From Laccaria trichodermophora (lineage: Eukaryota; Basidiomycota; Agaricomycetes; Agaricales; Hydnangiaceae), in assembly GCA_018417955.1 (NCBI GenBank), contig JACTVC010000023.1:963116-1027115 (forward strand): 64,000 nucleotides of DNA. Reading direction: 5' to 3'. Both the position numbers and the translations under genes were made by a program. Below are positions 32,470 to 45,117 of the stretch, piece after piece (position 1 is the first letter of the stretch; each line of letters opens with the position of its first letter). The notes below the pieces were generated by a model. The model was not told the DNA's origin and did not search any database. It saw nothing but the letters and a program-made list of their open reading frames with translations.

Positions 32470-35400
32470 TTAATACTCAGCCGCCTGAACGACCACCAAC
32501 CCAGCCACACACCCCGCCACAACAACAGCAGCAGCCACATCCCCAATCGTCTTCCTAACCTCCGCACTCACACTCCCATACTCCTCCATAATCTCCTTCA
32601 CCTCCTCCCTATGATTCTCCGCAGCCAACCTCCTCGATCGGCCAGTGACGACGAACAACGTCGTGTCGCGATCGTCTTCGTCTTGGATGGAAAGCGAGGT
32701 TTGGATGACGGTGTGTAGTGGAATGGGTGTGCTGAGTTCTTTGAATTCAATGCGAGAGGAAGAGGACGAGGAGGAGATGGTGGATTTGGCTTCGGAGTTG
32801 GACCCTGGGGCAGGGTTTTGTGGGGGCGAGGCGTATCGTGCCCAGGCGATGGTGTCTGCCGTTTGGGATTGGAGCCTCGTTTCGGTGTTGTCACGACCGT
32901 AGACTGTATCAGGGAACCCAGCAATGTTCTATCATATACAACCATAAGCAGGATCCTCGCGTCAAAGAGTAAAAAGTGAACGGACCGAAGCAACAGTCAA
33001 GGCATTTACATCCTCCATCGCCCTCTGCGACCCAGCAGCAGCCAAAGGAGGCTGAACATCCTCCGCATCCACATCCCGCTTCACAATCCTCATCACCGTA
33101 GCCCTCACACTCGGATTCTCATTACAAAGCTGAACCACAAACTCCAACGCGAGCCTGTCATCTGGCCCACCAAAGAACGGCAAAAACAAATGCTGTGCGC
33201 TCCCGCTCCTCCCGGAACTCTCACCCGAAGCTGCGAGGGTGCTCTGGTCCACGAAGAGCGCTACGTCCGTCGTTGCCTGAGAGAATACACCGCGGACAAA
33301 CTGAGAGTGGATGACTGAGGCTGACATTTCCCCACCACTGTTACCTCCCGCGCCTTGGCGGAAGAGCATCTCAAAAGGGTTATGCGAGGACGTGGCGGAC
33401 TTTACATTGGAAGGAGTGGTAGGTAAAGCGTGGTCCGGGACATTAGGGGTATGTGGGGTAGGTGGTTGATGGGTATAAGGAATATGGATATGGGTATGCA
33501 AGTTGTTCCCATCGTACGCATCGTGCGTGGGCGGCAACCATGGGATCATGATCATATCAGAGTCGTACTCCCTCGCGTGCTCCGCAACGCTGTATGCCAG
33601 ATCATCGAATTTAACGATGGAGAGGGATGGAGTGATCTTTACATCGTTCAGCTGTCCGAACATGCGGAAGACGGAGAGAAGGGGATCGACGTGGAGGAGG
33701 GTATCGGAGACTGAGGACTTCATTACTGCCGAAACACGATCGGACAGTTCGATCAAACGTAAGGCCTGGACTGAAATTGGGTGAGGATGATTGATGCTGC
33801 TAGTCGTTGATTCTCGCAAACGGCGTCTCGAATGAGGGGAGGTATGGATGAGCTGCGTGAGCGCCATCATTCCTGGTAAATGCTCCAGTTTGTCCAAGAC
33901 GACCGTGTATCGTGTCTTGTACTCCCCGTTTCGGGACCTCGATCGAGAAGCTGGTCTTCGAGCTTCGTCATCCGCGACATTGATAAATTTGGCACCAGAG
34001 GCGGCAATACGAGTACGTAGGTGTTGGGGATACAACCACGTCACGAGAGGCGTAGTCATGAAAGTCAGAACTAGAGCTTCCAACACGAACATGGAGAAAA
34101 CGCGAGGGGAGAGGATGCCAGCTGACAGCCCAACGTTGAGGACGATAAGTTCGACTAGGCTAGATGAAGGGTGAGCATAAGATAGGTAAGGAGGGAGGTC
34201 AGAACAACAAACCCTTTACAACTCATCAAGGAGCCGATAGTACTGGATTCGCGCCAGTTGAAACCTGCAAAGTACCTCGCTGCGATGCAGCAGCCTGCGA
34301 ATTTGCCGATGAACGCCGAGAAGATAATGGCGATGGTGTACGCCCATGTTATCCCTGGGGCTAAGAGTCAGAAGAGAATAGCTATAGAAATGGAAGACGT
34401 ACCGTTATCCAACAAGCCAAGATCAGTCGAGAGCCCCGAGAGCGTAAAGTACTGCAAACACATCTCAGAACGCGACCAAGAGCAAGATATTGCAACATAC
34501 GAGTGGCAAGAATATGATCGAAACCATATCCTCCAGCTTCTCCGTCAACGCAATCGCCAGACCTCCCTCTCGGGGGACGATGAGCCCTGCTAAGAACGCA
34601 CCAAAGATAGCGTGCACGCCAATAACGTCCGTGAAAAATGCAGAGCCAAAGAGGACCATCATGGTGGCGGTCATGAAGAAGAGCGAAGGGCCGCTCTCGA
34701 TGGACCCCGTCGTCCGGGCTAACCACCGCATGAACATCTTGACAGGGAAAAGGAGGAACAAGGTCCACCCAACGCAGGTCAGGAGGATGTAGAGGGCTGT
34801 GAGGCCCGAGCCGGCGTTTACTAATGCTACGCTGAGTGCTAGCAGTGTCCAACCGACTGCAAAAGGTTAGGGTTAGTTGTGGCGAGAAAGACGGGAGGGA
34901 GGCGTTGCGCACTGATATCGTTTCCGACACCTGCGGAGAGAACCACAATTCCCACCGTCGTATCCAGCAACTTCAACTCTGTCAAAATCCTGCAAAGAAC
35001 CGGGAACGCTGTGATGGAGTACGCCACGCCGGTAAAGAGCATGAAATGCGTGAACTTGACGCTCTGGTCGATGAACTCTTTGTAGATCGCCACGGCGAGT
35101 CCTGCACCAATTCCGAATGGCAGAACCATCCCTGCCAATGCGACAGTGGCGGATAAGCTGGCATTGCGTCTGATTACTCCTGCGTCAATTTCGAGACCGA
35201 CTAGGAAGAGGAATAGGCAGAGTCCGATGTTGGCGACGAGACTAAGGTAGGGCCTTGATGCGTCTGGAAAGATGTGTTCTGTGAAGCCGGGTATACGACC
35301 TGATGGGCAGGGTTAGCGAGCAGGTAGACAACACCTAACGAAGATAAAGTGAGTTGGATAAATTGGATATGATAGAGCACTTACAAAGAACATGGAGGGG

Positions 35401-35872
35401 CAAAAAAGACGCAGTAATGGCTCTAGAACTCACCAAACGCAGTCGGACCTGAATATATGCATGTAAATTGAGCCGAGTAACGGCGTAAAGTTGAAAGCAA
35501 ACGCACCGAGAAGTATTCCGCCTAGAACCTCTGCAATAACCTTTGGCTGGCGAATCTTCCGCAGAGCAAGAGCCAGCAAACTCGCAGTGCATACGATGAT
35601 CCCTATGGAGAGCAACAGATGCGCAACGACAACGTCAGCGCAACTGGACATGGGCGTAGAGAGAGCGGCCGTACCGACTTGAATAATCCAAAGACGAATC
35701 GGATCTGCGGTATTGAACTCCGAGGGATCCTTTCCGCTCAAAAGGCCACCCTATGAGTATACGTAGTCTAACGGTCAGCGTTGCGCTCGTCTATTGCGTT
35801 ACGATCACTCACCTGCTCTGCTGCTGCTCGTTTATGGAAGAGAGTGATGATGGCTCGGGAGAGCTCTGGCAT
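32470..35872 (-). CDS. K+/H+ antiporter, CPA2 family (Kha1-like)
   Basis: A multi-exon gene. Exon 1 (35872-35813) encodes MPELSRAIITLFHKRAAAEQ, and exon 2 starts at 35750 with GGLLSGKDPSEFNTADPIRL. The N-terminal half is a Na+/H+ exchanger fold with many TM helices, e.g. SIGIIVCTASLLALALRKIR, then QPKVIAEVLGGILLGAFAF and FTDVIGVHAIFGAFLAGLIV. A large C-terminal cytosolic region (from about 34000 down) has a USP-like or nucleotide-binding look (SVRATVMRIVKRD) and a Pro/His-rich loop. The end is GCVAGLVVVQAAEY. Yeast Kha1 works in Golgi membranes in K+ and pH homeostasis; the same role here is inferred. No break was seen. Confidence 0.85.
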
Positions 35873-37258
35873 CGTTGTAGCCCCTGTTCCCGTTCAAGAA
35901 CCCGTCCAGTCGCTTTGGGTCGTCGTCGTCGTTGAGGAAGAATGAAAGTGAGATGTTCATCATAAGTAAAAAGTGACATTTCCCCTTTTGGCCCGAGTTT
36001 GATGGTTCTCACGGTCATATCTGTAAAGTTTATTATTAGCACCTCTTCTTCTCTCCAGCAAATATGAAAAACGCAACGAAGCTGGGTACGACTGTGATGT
36101 GTTTTACTCCTCTATCGTTTCCAGATATCTTTATAGAGAAAAGCTCATGTTTCAAAGGGTGCTGAATCATCATACCTCCAACTAATAATAACCATTGGGG
36201 CCAGCTGCGATAACGAGAACATGAAAAGATGCGTCGTCGGCACATTCACCCGTTGGGCGCTACATTGCGGCGAAGTAACTTTATGCTTCATCTCTCATTA
36301 ACCAGCATTTCTTCGCCCTCTATCTCCTGCTAGCCATTTATCAATGCTTAGACTTAGCCTGATAAATGTCGGGTGATTCAAGTCTATGTCCGCCCAGTCT
36401 TCCACTGGGTTTCCTGATGCAATCCACAACCACAGTAACTCAGGAACGAGGCCTCTAGTCCGACACCACGGGGCTTTGAAAGGCTGCGTACATCTATGTT
36501 TAGCATGGCACTCTAAACAATCCTGGAGGTTCTCTGGTTTGAGGAAACCTTTTTAGACCACCTAATCGTAGACGATCACCGCAGACAAAGGTGGCGTGAA
36601 CGCGGATAAGCAAAAACGGACGAAGAGGCCTACCAAAAGGAGTGCGATCCATCTGATATTTATCGAGAAGATGTGAAGTGCGTGACCTCCAGATGGGGCA
36701 GGGTGATAGTTCAGGCGAGTTCAATTTTTTGATACCATTTCGATGGATTTTTGAGCACTTCCGACCATTTTGACCAATGCCCATTTCAAAAAAAACAAAA
36801 AAAAACAAAAAAAGACAACTTTTGTGAACTCAAAATGTCATGAATGAAGTTCGAATTGAAGAAATGCACCTACTACGAGGAACAATATTGGTCAATTGAT
36901 CATGAGCAGAGCGCGTGAAAGATTCAATGAAGAATACATATAACATTTACTTTTAGACGCTGAAGGTCCTATTCCCCAATTCAAGTTCGACAAGTATTTT
37001 TGTTGCGCAAGTTCAAGATTTTGAATACAATAAGCAGTCACTTCGCGAGGACTTGATCAGTCCTGTGGAGAACAGAATGTTGTATTTTTTACACAATCTC
37101 TCATGTTTGAGAATCATTTCCCTTGCTTAGTCGTTTTCAAATCAGTGAGTACAACATATAAGTACATGAACTACATGAACCAGGGACCCAAGCAAATTGG
37201 CGGTACAAGGACGGATGAAAACCTATTCCAAAAAACGAAAAAAAAACGAAGCCGGAGC
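35873..37258. other. Intergenic region, no gene
   Basis: It holds the antiporter promoter and the 3' flank of the RING gene. An A-rich run with repeated AAAAAC lies at 36788-36812. Frames of 60-100 codons show no domain. Confidence 0.45.
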
Positions 37259-38710
37259 TCAGCTCATCAAAGTATACATCAAAAAAACAAAGGCCACAAC
37301 GGTAGCCAGATGACTCAAAGGTCCCTGCATTTCCGCGCCTGGGCCCGGGCTCGGGAGTGTGTCAATGGAAGTCTGGGATGAGGACTTAGTCGACGCGGGG
37401 CTGACTGTGCTGGATGACATAGAGGTTGTTGGCCCCATCGGACTCGCCGATAAACCGCCAGTCGTGAGATAGATAGAGTAATGTGGTTTCCCCTTTTCTT
37501 GAGCAGTAGATGTGGACTCCGAAGTCAAGTGAAGCGACGACTCTGAAGCGAAAGAGTCTCTGGAATGCGGCACTGACGAGTTGGGGGGCGTAGGTATTGA
37601 ATACCGTGATGTATCCTTCGCTGATTCCTTGGAAAAAGGTGGTGTTGACGTGGATGCATATGGTACGGGAGAAGAAGAGTCTCTTCTCCTGCCACTCCCT
37701 GAAGCTTCTTCTTCCATAGCACGCGTCGGATCCTGATGTCGTGCGGCGCGTGATCGGCCTCGTGAAGTAGAACCTGAGGCCTCGTTGTCCGTAGTTGAAT
37801 CACATGGGATCGTTTCGTTTGACATGAATCGAATGAGGAGGAGGGGCGAAGGTGGTTGTTTTCGTTTCTTGTCAGTGGGTGACGCGAGGGATATGGTGTT
37901 GTTCTCAAGTGAACAGGGTAATTCGCAGTGAGGGCAGCGCCCTGTGCCGTTTGGGCCGTTCAGCCACTATATTTGTAAGACGATGATGAGCGGGTGCACG
38001 TTGAATTATGTCAGAGTGCGTACATCGTTGAGATGCTCGAAACAAAACATTTTGCCACAACACGTCGTCCTGCAAGGTTTTACAGCGTACTCGAAACTGC
38101 AGCAGCTCAACATTAGAACAACCCATTCTCGTTTGAGTCTAGTCCACTCACCATATTGCACAATCTCTATCCGCTTCATTGACGACAACCTTCTTTATCC
38201 GATCCCTCGAGAACGAGCTTGATCGCCACGAGCGACGTCGTGCCGGCACACGAGGAACCGCGATCCCCGCCCCCGCCCATTCTTTCAGTACATCAGACGA
38301 AGAGACGAGATCGGGGGTGCTCGCTGATGCGGGGGATTCGGAACCGAGGTTGAGGCTGAACCCAAAGTCATATTCTGGATCCTCGTCGATGCTACCTAGC
38401 CGCAGGGGAGACAGCGAGTGGGAAGAGGTGTTGATCGGTGGGCAGGTGCGTTTGCGGCGGAGTCGGGGAGACATAGGAGGTGATGGAGGCGAGTTTTTGT
38501 TAGTTTGCGTGAATTGCGTTTGAGAAGACGGTAATTGTTCGAAGTGGTGATGTGGAGAACAGGAAACTTGGTAAGCTGCTTCTACGCGCATTATGAGAGA
38601 GGTAGTGATGTACCAGTCGGTGAAAAGCTCTGACACCAGTCAGAGTCATATTCAGCGGGATCTTCTATCTCTTCTGCCGTTACCGGTCGTCTTTTTGCAG
38701 TTAGGGCCAT
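37259..38710 (-). CDS. Tail-anchored RING-finger protein (probable E3 ligase)
   Basis: It starts at ATG 38710 (MALTAKRRPVTAEEIEDPAE). Splicing leads through a Ser/Pro-rich linker to a RING split over three exons: DCAIC, then FEYAVKPCRTTCCGKMFCFE and HLND, then WLNG...GRCPHCELPC. That supplies the CxxC...C..CC..C..H...CPxC ligands of a C3HC4 type. Introns join in phase (TG+T makes the second Cys; GAT precedes TGG). A long Ser/Thr-rich region follows, and the last residues (LATVVAFVFLMYTLMS) form a C-terminal membrane anchor. This layout predicts a ubiquitin ligase on the ER or outer mitochondrial membrane, facing the cytosol. The partner E2 and substrates are unknown. Confidence 0.8.
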
Positions 38711-39505
38711 TTCAGAGTGACGAACAACAATAACGGCTGGAAGAGCGGATCTATAAATGGAGATCACGTGGGACAACATCTCACGATGGAACAGGGTAAA
38801 AAAAATCGAACTTCAACAAGGATTCAAATATTCATAACTCGCAATTCAAGTGGATACATACCGACGCGTATTCAGGAGATCTCGATTTCATATACTTTTG
38901 TTCGTGGTGGGAACAATAAGGCAAGGTACCGGTGCGACATAGAGCCTTCTCACGATTTGTTCTCCCATTTGTAATGCTATGTAGTCAATTTATACGCTTT
39001 CGTTCACATTTTTCAAAGGTAGAATTGGTCCACCGAATGTATTCACCGTTCATAGTCAAAAGGGACCTCCATGGACAAGAAGTACGAGGCAAGTATGCCA
39101 TGATTTCGAATCAATCGCCACAACGTTCGCCTCCCCGATGACATACCGTTTTCAAGAGCAGTTCAGGCATAGATATGTGTCTAATTTGATTGAACCGAGC
39201 GATGTGGTCAGATGACGACAGTTGTCCTCCCTGCCACACCGCAGCTTGTATTTTGCCTCCAACAACGTCTCGGTCTCCGCGGTATGTTTAACCTCCACTT
39301 CAACGTTTATCTTACCCCTTTATTTAAACAGTGATGGTGTCAAGTCGACCCACTTCAACTCCGGAAAAGATTCATTATCTCCTACCGAGAAGTATCCTAG
39401 TTGCCCCTTCTGAGTCGGACTGCGGTGGAAAACAACAATCATTGTTTCTCATGTTGCACTCATGTATCACGCTGAACCTGACGTCTTCCTCAGAATATAC
39501 GCTCG
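38711..39505. other. Intergenic region
   Basis: It holds the promoter of the RING gene on the left and the 3' flank of the flavoprotein gene on the right. No convincing frame. Confidence 0.4.
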
Positions 39506-41491
39506 CTAAAACTCAAAACCCTCCCGCCGAACATCACCAACCGACCTCCCTAACTCCGCCACCGCCTCCAAAACCACCTTCTCAAACGACCCAGGCCCAC
39601 AAACATAAACATCACTTTCGACCAACAGCTTACCCCTCCCAACGAGGAACTCTTTGCTCAACCGCTGAGGGTGGGTTTCCACCCTCACCTTCTTATCCAC
39701 ACCCTCTACGGCCAATGTCGGAACGGAGCCTTTCGAAAAAACATGGATAGCCAGAGAAAACGTCGGCTCATTGACTGCGTCAGGAGCACCCTCCAAGATG
39801 GAGAAAACAAGGGGGAAAATGACTTCAGGCTCCCTCATCGATAGAATTAACGTGATATCCCAAGCACCAGAATGCCCCTCCAAGACAGCGCGCAACATAC
39901 TCAAAAACGGCGTAACCCCAATCCCACCAGCAATCCATACCATCTTCCCCACGCTTCCCTCATCAGTCTGCGGAGACGTTGGTAAACAAAACTCCCCCAT
40001 CACACCAGCCACTTTCACCGCCACCGCCATTTTCCTCATATCATTCCTCTTCGACTCTCGCAAGCTCCTCGCGAGAGAGAAGAGCGCACCCGTCACGGTC
40101 CCACCTGGCTTCTCTCGCATCGTCAAGGAGAACATATGCGTCTTGCGCTCCTTCGCAGCAGACGAAACAGTCCAAGTCCTAATAAAATCGTCGTTAACTG
40201 AGCTAGGGCGGGTCGGAGCCATGTGCTGATATTCCCGCGACCCGAAGAGGGTGGTAAAGTCCAGGATGACACATTGCCCCGGGTTGATCGCCAGTTCTTC
40301 AGAAGACTCCCAAGTGAACGTGGCAATGGTGGCGCTGTGCATATCTATGCTCAACAACGTCGCCATGGGTGTTTTGCCGGTGTTGTATAGCGAAGATGGC
40401 TTTTCTTCAGCTAGGAAGCGGATAGGAGGACTGTATGGGCTAGGTTGGATAGTTGACGCAGGGTCCTCGCGACATGGAAGCGCGTCGAGGATGAGGGTGT
40501 ACCCGGTGACATAGATCTTCGTCAGGGTGTTTTGGAAGGGCATGATCGCTTGAGATTCGGGACCTACGAGGTTGGTGGCGTTGCCTGTGACGTAGAGAAC
40601 GTCCCCCGTCGTGAAGTTCACGAAAGTGAGAGAGGCGAGGGGGGTGGCTTCGATGTTCCCTAGGGACGTCATGATTCGGTTTCCTGAGAAATCAGGGAGT
40701 ATGATGGTTCGCCCGTCGGATGGTTGAACGCGGATGAATCCTGGTCGGCCGCCGCGGTGGTTCATACCGACGTGAGAGGGATAAACGCTAGCGTCATTTG
40801 GGGAGGCGGCGTATGTCGTTCCGAGGAAGACTGTGTCAGAGGATAGGATGAAGGAGATAGCGTCTTCTGCAAGTCGATCATCTTCAGACATGGTTGGTCG
40901 TTTGTGAACGACCTTGGGAGAGGCTTTGGGGAAGGGCACTAATTGCCGGACGGTGATATATTTTGGGCATTCACTAATCTCTTCGTCAAACAGGGCTTTT
41001 AAACAACAATCAGGATAAACGCACCCAATAGCCTCATTCACCACCAAGTCAAACTCAACAGACCGCAAGCTCTTCCCTGTCCTCACTTCAACAAGCTTCC
41101 CCGCGAATTTATTTCTTCTACGTGTCGCAACCTCCACCCCAATCCCCGCCACAAGCATACCCTCCCCTTCCCGCTCTCTACACATCAAATTATCCAAAAA
41201 TGGATCGCCGTCCCACAACTCCGCCCGTACCGACATAGTATTATACCTTGGCACACTTATGAACCCCTGCTTCCCATCTTCAGCGCACAGGATGGACCCC
41301 CACGGTCGTCCCTGCTCATCTAAGCTGGTGAGCGGGAGGAAGTAGAGTTTCTCGGAGTGAAATTTGGCGTGTTCGGGGGGAAGGTCGCCTGTTATCCAGG
41401 AGTAGGCGTTTGCAGTTGCGGGAATGGCGTCGAATCCGAGTTTGTGTCGAATCGAGCATTCCCCTGGGTGCCAACCTTTGAGCGCGGGCAT
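39506..41491 (-). CDS. PNPOx-like / ferredoxin-reductase-type fusion flavoprotein
   Basis: An intronless 661-aa frame. The first ~330 residues hold a pyridoxamine-phosphate-oxidase-like FMN split barrel, used in a whole family of FMN or haem proteins: RPWGSILCAEDGKQGF, FLGTTYAASPNDASVYPSHV, GRTIILPDFSGNRIMTSLGN. The second half is an FAD/NAD(P) reductase: INPGQCVILDFTTLF in the FAD barrel, RTWTVSSA as the flavin-binding RxYS-like strand, and a nucleotide domain with VWIAGGIGVTPFLSMLRAVL and VYVCGPGSFEK. A 2Fe-2S ferredoxin domain seems absent. Electron flow from NAD(P)H through FAD to FMN is expected; the acceptor is unknown. The coding sequence is clean, with no introns among intron-rich neighbours. 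Confidence 0.85.
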   Translation of the reverse strand: MPALKGWHPGECSIRHKLGFDAIPATANAYSWITGDLPPEHAKFHSEKLYFLPLTSLDEQGRPWGSILCAEDGKQGFISVPRYNTMSVRAELWDGDPFLDNLMCREREGEGMLVAGIGVEVATRRRNKFAGKLVEVRTGKSLRSVEFDLVVNEAIGCVYPDCCLKALFDEEISECPKYITVRQLVPFPKASPKVVHKRPTMSEDDRLAEDAISFILSSDTVFLGTTYAASPNDASVYPSHVGMNHRGGRPGFIRVQPSDGRTIILPDFSGNRIMTSLGNIEATPLASLTFVNFTTGDVLYVTGNATNLVGPESQAIMPFQNTLTKIYVTGYTLILDALPCREDPASTIQPSPYSPPIRFLAEEKPSSLYNTGKTPMATLLSIDMHSATIATFTWESSEELAINPGQCVILDFTTLFGSREYQHMAPTRPSSVNDDFIRTWTVSSAAKERKTHMFSLTMREKPGGTVTGALFSLARSLRESKRNDMRKMAVAVKVAGVMGEFCLPTSPQTDEGSVGKMVWIAGGIGVTPFLSMLRAVLEGHSGAWDITLILSMREPEVIFPLVFSILEGAPDAVNEPTFSLAIHVFSKGSVPTLAVEGVDKKVRVETHPQRLSKEFLVGRGKLLVESDVYVCGPGSFEKVVLEAVAELGRSVGDVRREGFEF

Positions 41492-41699
41492 GTTGAAGGT
41501 TATGAAAGAGTCGTAGTGTATCCAGTGAGCGGCGTCGTCGTATTAATAATACGCCCCAATCTGGATAGGTTGTCTCACATGGGGAGGCTGACGGCTGAAA
41601 GGGTCCTTGAGATGAATGAATCGCAAAAAAAGAAAATGTTTTCCAAGAGGCTTAATTCCAATACGGTGTGGTCTGAATGTGATATCTATCCTCGCCACC

Positions 41700-44040
41700 T
41701 CAAGGCTTCTTCTCATCCTTCTCTCTATCCGGATAAAGCTGTTGAAAGTTCAAACGAACCTCAGGGTGGTACTAATAGTTCTTTGCAAGAATTACTCACC
41801 TTTCCAGGATTGAACAACCCCAACGGATCAATAGCATCTTTTATCGTCCTCATAAGCTTCACAGTCCCAGCGCCCAATTCTTCAACTAAATATTCTTTCT
41901 TCCCAATGCCAACTCCATGTTCCCCGGTGCCTACAATCGCATTAACAATAAGAGGAAGAGAAACAGGAAGCAAAAAAATAGCTCACAGGTACCATCCATT
42001 GATATCGCTCGCTTGACCATCCGATGAATCACCTGTTCCGCCTTAGCCTTCTCCTCGTCGGTCTTGAACAATATCAACGCATGGAAATTCCCATCTCCGA
42101 CATGGCCAACGATCGTCGATACGAGTCCAAACTCGGCCATATCCTTCTTGGTATCGTATACCAAGTCCGGAAGTCTCGATACTGGGACACTGCTCCACGT
42201 TAAACTCCGTTTATTGGAGAAAGAGAGAGGAGATACCAAACATCAGTCGGCCACCCTTTACACCCCTCTACAAGCGCCAACGAAGAATAATACGCGTTCT
42301 TCCTGTCCGCCCATAAATCGCTTGCCTCTTGCTCATCGTGGGCGACCTGGAACCCAGTCCCCCCAAATCGGGGTTGTTCCACTACTTCTTTGACGACTCT
42401 CGCAGTATCTTTTAAAGATTCCTTAGAGTGGCCTTGGAACTTGAAGAATAGGCTGTCTTTTACGGGCCATTTACGCTTTGACATCCCAAGTTTATTGGTC
42501 GCGCGGATGAATTCGTCGTCTACGAGTTCCACACATTCTGCAGGGGTCGTTGTGAGTGAGTAAGCGATGAAGGCTGAAGGTTCACGCCGTACGGATGCCA
42601 GCTCCACGGTTCATCACCTCTCTCACGGCCTCAGTCGCCTTGCGCACGTCTGGGAACTGTACGACTGCAACGGAGGTAGGGAGCAGGGGCGCCAGACGGA
42701 CAGTAACTAACAAGGCAAGTCTCAGTAAAGGAATTGTTAATTTGACTCCAGAATACCTTCTGTGATAATCCCCAATGTCCCCTCGGCTCCGATGAACAAT
42801 TTCGTCGTGTCGAACCCGGCGGATGACTTTCTAGATCTACGCCGCGTCTTGATGACCTCTCCCGATGGAAGCACGACGGTCTAAGTCTTTGTAGGTCTCT
42901 TGAAGGCTCGAGTGAGTTGAGGCATAGAAGACGCACGGCGTTCAAAAACCATTCGCCTTTAGCTGTTCCATAGCGAACGGCGTTTGCTGCGTGGGCAACC
43001 AGTGAATTGGTTTGGGATAACTTTGAATAGAGGCGAGCTTACTCCCAGAACACCCTGTACTTAACATACCGCCGATCGTGGCGCTTGGAGCTGGGTCGAT
43101 CTGAATTAATAAGTGAGGGATCACATAGGAAATTGCTTTGAGTCAACGCACTGGGAAGAAGAGGGGTATCCCTTGAAAAGAGTTGATAAGGATGAGAGTT
43201 CCTTGAGATAATTGGGATCGATTACCTTTTTGTTTGAGAGTGTCGTTAATATCCATCCACCCCGCTGCAGGCTGGCATACCAAGTCAGAATCGGCCTCTA
43301 GCATCGACCCTCAGTCAAGCCGAATGATGGTTCAATGAATGGACAAGACCTCACCGTGAATCTCGAGTATCTTATCCATATTGTTCATATCAACGCAGAT
43401 ACCGCCAGTGGAATGCTGCCAGTCTCAGTAAGTGAAAAGTTGATAGAGATGATGGGGCAACGTACCCCACGATAGTGTCCTTCCAAACTCGTAGCTCCCG
43501 AATATGGCGTAACGGGCATGCGATATTTGGTTGCAATTTTAACGATCTTGACGACATCTTCGGTTGAAGAGGGGTACACCACGACGCTATGGGGTGCATC
43601 TACATCCATTTGACGTAAGGATCGCCTTAACCCGTTCAAATAAGAATCATACCTGGATGATAATCGTTCGCCGAGAATCCATGGATAAACAAATCCTCCC
43701 GATCCGTCGACACGCTATCCTTCTCCAAAGCACCTTTCAACTCCTCGATAGCCCGAGCAAAGTCCTCCGGAGTGCCGAACTTAGGCTCAGAAGGCTTTGG
43801 AACGGGAGGTTCTTGGGTGTATCTAGCTATAGCATAGCCCAAACCTCCACTTGCGGTGAGTGCCAAAAGCCAGAATGGACCTCTATGAATAGACCCGGTG
43901 TTTCTGTTTGAGGTGGAGGCCGTGTGGGCACATGCTCTGGACGCTGGAAGTAGTAATGGCGAAGAACAAGGACGTCTTAAAAGATTCCTACTTGTTAGAA
44001 AGACAGAGCGCGAGGGCAGTCCGGGGGAGTAGCGCAACAT
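41700..44040 (-). CDS. D-lactate dehydrogenase (cytochrome), mitochondrial
   Basis: A multi-exon gene from ATG 44040. The N-terminus ([20 protein letters not shown], basic, no acids) is a mitochondrial presequence, followed by a possible membrane segment ([19 protein letters not shown]). The FAD-binding domain reads [20 protein letters not shown], then [30 protein letters not shown] and [15 protein letters not shown]. The FAD-linked oxidase C-terminal domain has [28 protein letters not shown] and [14 protein letters not shown]; the end is LFNPGK then [12 protein letters not shown]. It oxidises D-lactate, the product of methylglyoxal detoxification, and passes electrons to cytochrome c. Exons join in phase across at least eight introns. 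Confidence 0.9.
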
Positions 44041-44312
44041 CGAGAGGATGCGTCTTTTTCTCTCGTGTCAATTGTGAGAATGCCAAGCCGCAGAAATAGG
44101 TCGATCCACGGCCCGCTGTCATCCGCTCGATATTTCGCATGGCCACATCTAGACAGCGTCCAGACAAGTTCCATTTGCCATTTGGCACTCTAGAGGCGGT
44201 AAGCTCCAGGAAGCTGAGGGCTTGAGGCCTGAGGCACCTGGTTCCCAGAAAAATACAATTGAAAATCTGAATGTACTATGTAGAGCTTTCGACCTCTAGC
44301 CCTGGTTCCTTA

Positions 44313-45111
44313 CTACTTGATTTCGCTGTACTTCGCCAAACCCTCGATGAGAGCACCCCACCTTCCCTCACCCCAACTCGAAATATCCTTCCACTGCTGA
44401 CTATCCTCGCCCCAAACAATCTTCATCCAGATAAGATAGCCCCCAACGACAAAGTCCGCCCATGAAACGGTATCGGCCATCACAAACGGCCCCGACGCAC
44501 TATTTTTCTCCAACCACCCATTCACGACATCCAGTCCGCGCTTGAACAACTCCCAAGCCTCGACCTGCGCCTGTCCAACGGGAGCTATGTCCTCCAACTG
44601 CTTATGGAACGACTTCTCCCTCGTGCGCCGAAAGTATTCCAGTGAGCGAGGACTCAGGTGTTTGGCAATTTGAGGAATGATGCTCGTCCAGATGCTGTCG
44701 AGCTGGGTAATGAAGGACTTGACGAAGCCGAATTGGAGGGCCTCAAGACCACGCGGAAAGATCTGCGGGGTGCCTGGATACGTCTCGTCGAGGTACTCCG
44801 CGATGAGGAGGGAGTCGGCGATGTATGTTCCTGTAGAGGGATCGTGGATGGCAGGTAGGGTGTAGTGAGGTTTACCGTCCGACCAGTGGCTCGTGGGTGG
44901 GATACCCCTCTCGATGCAGAGAGGTTCGATATCAGGATACTCGACCCATTCCGTTCTATATGGTATACCCTTGTAATTCAGGCAGAATCTAAAGCGTATT
45001 AGCCAGTAAGTACAACAGGAGGGAACGAGAAAAACATTACCGTGTCTTCCAAGTATTGGGAGACCATGCCCTGCCCGGTATCTCGCTGGTAATGTCGTAA
45101 AATATCAACAT
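44313..45111 (-). CDS. Glutathione S-transferase (etherase-related type), copy A
   Basis: Exon 1 from ATG 45111 encodes MLIFYDITSEIPGRAWSPNT; a GT-AG intron then gives WKTRFCLNYKGIPYRTEW. The thioredoxin-like domain continues to HYTLPAIHDPSTGTYIADSL, with SPNTW at the glutathione-activating position. The C-terminal helical domain ends GALIEGLAKYSEIK at TAG 44313. The N-terminus resembles mushroom GSTs related to bacterial LigE etherases (from memory). It is cytosolic and probably conjugates or reduces small electrophiles. Its paralogue is transcribed away from it at 46434. One arm of an inverted repeat begins 6 bp upstream of the start codon. Confidence 0.88.
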
Positions 45112-45117
45112 AAGGTA

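Noticed and set aside
41357..42016. 219-aa plus-strand frame
   Set aside because: It overlaps the start of the flavoprotein gene and the 3' exons of D-lactate dehydrogenase on the other strand, and has no domain.
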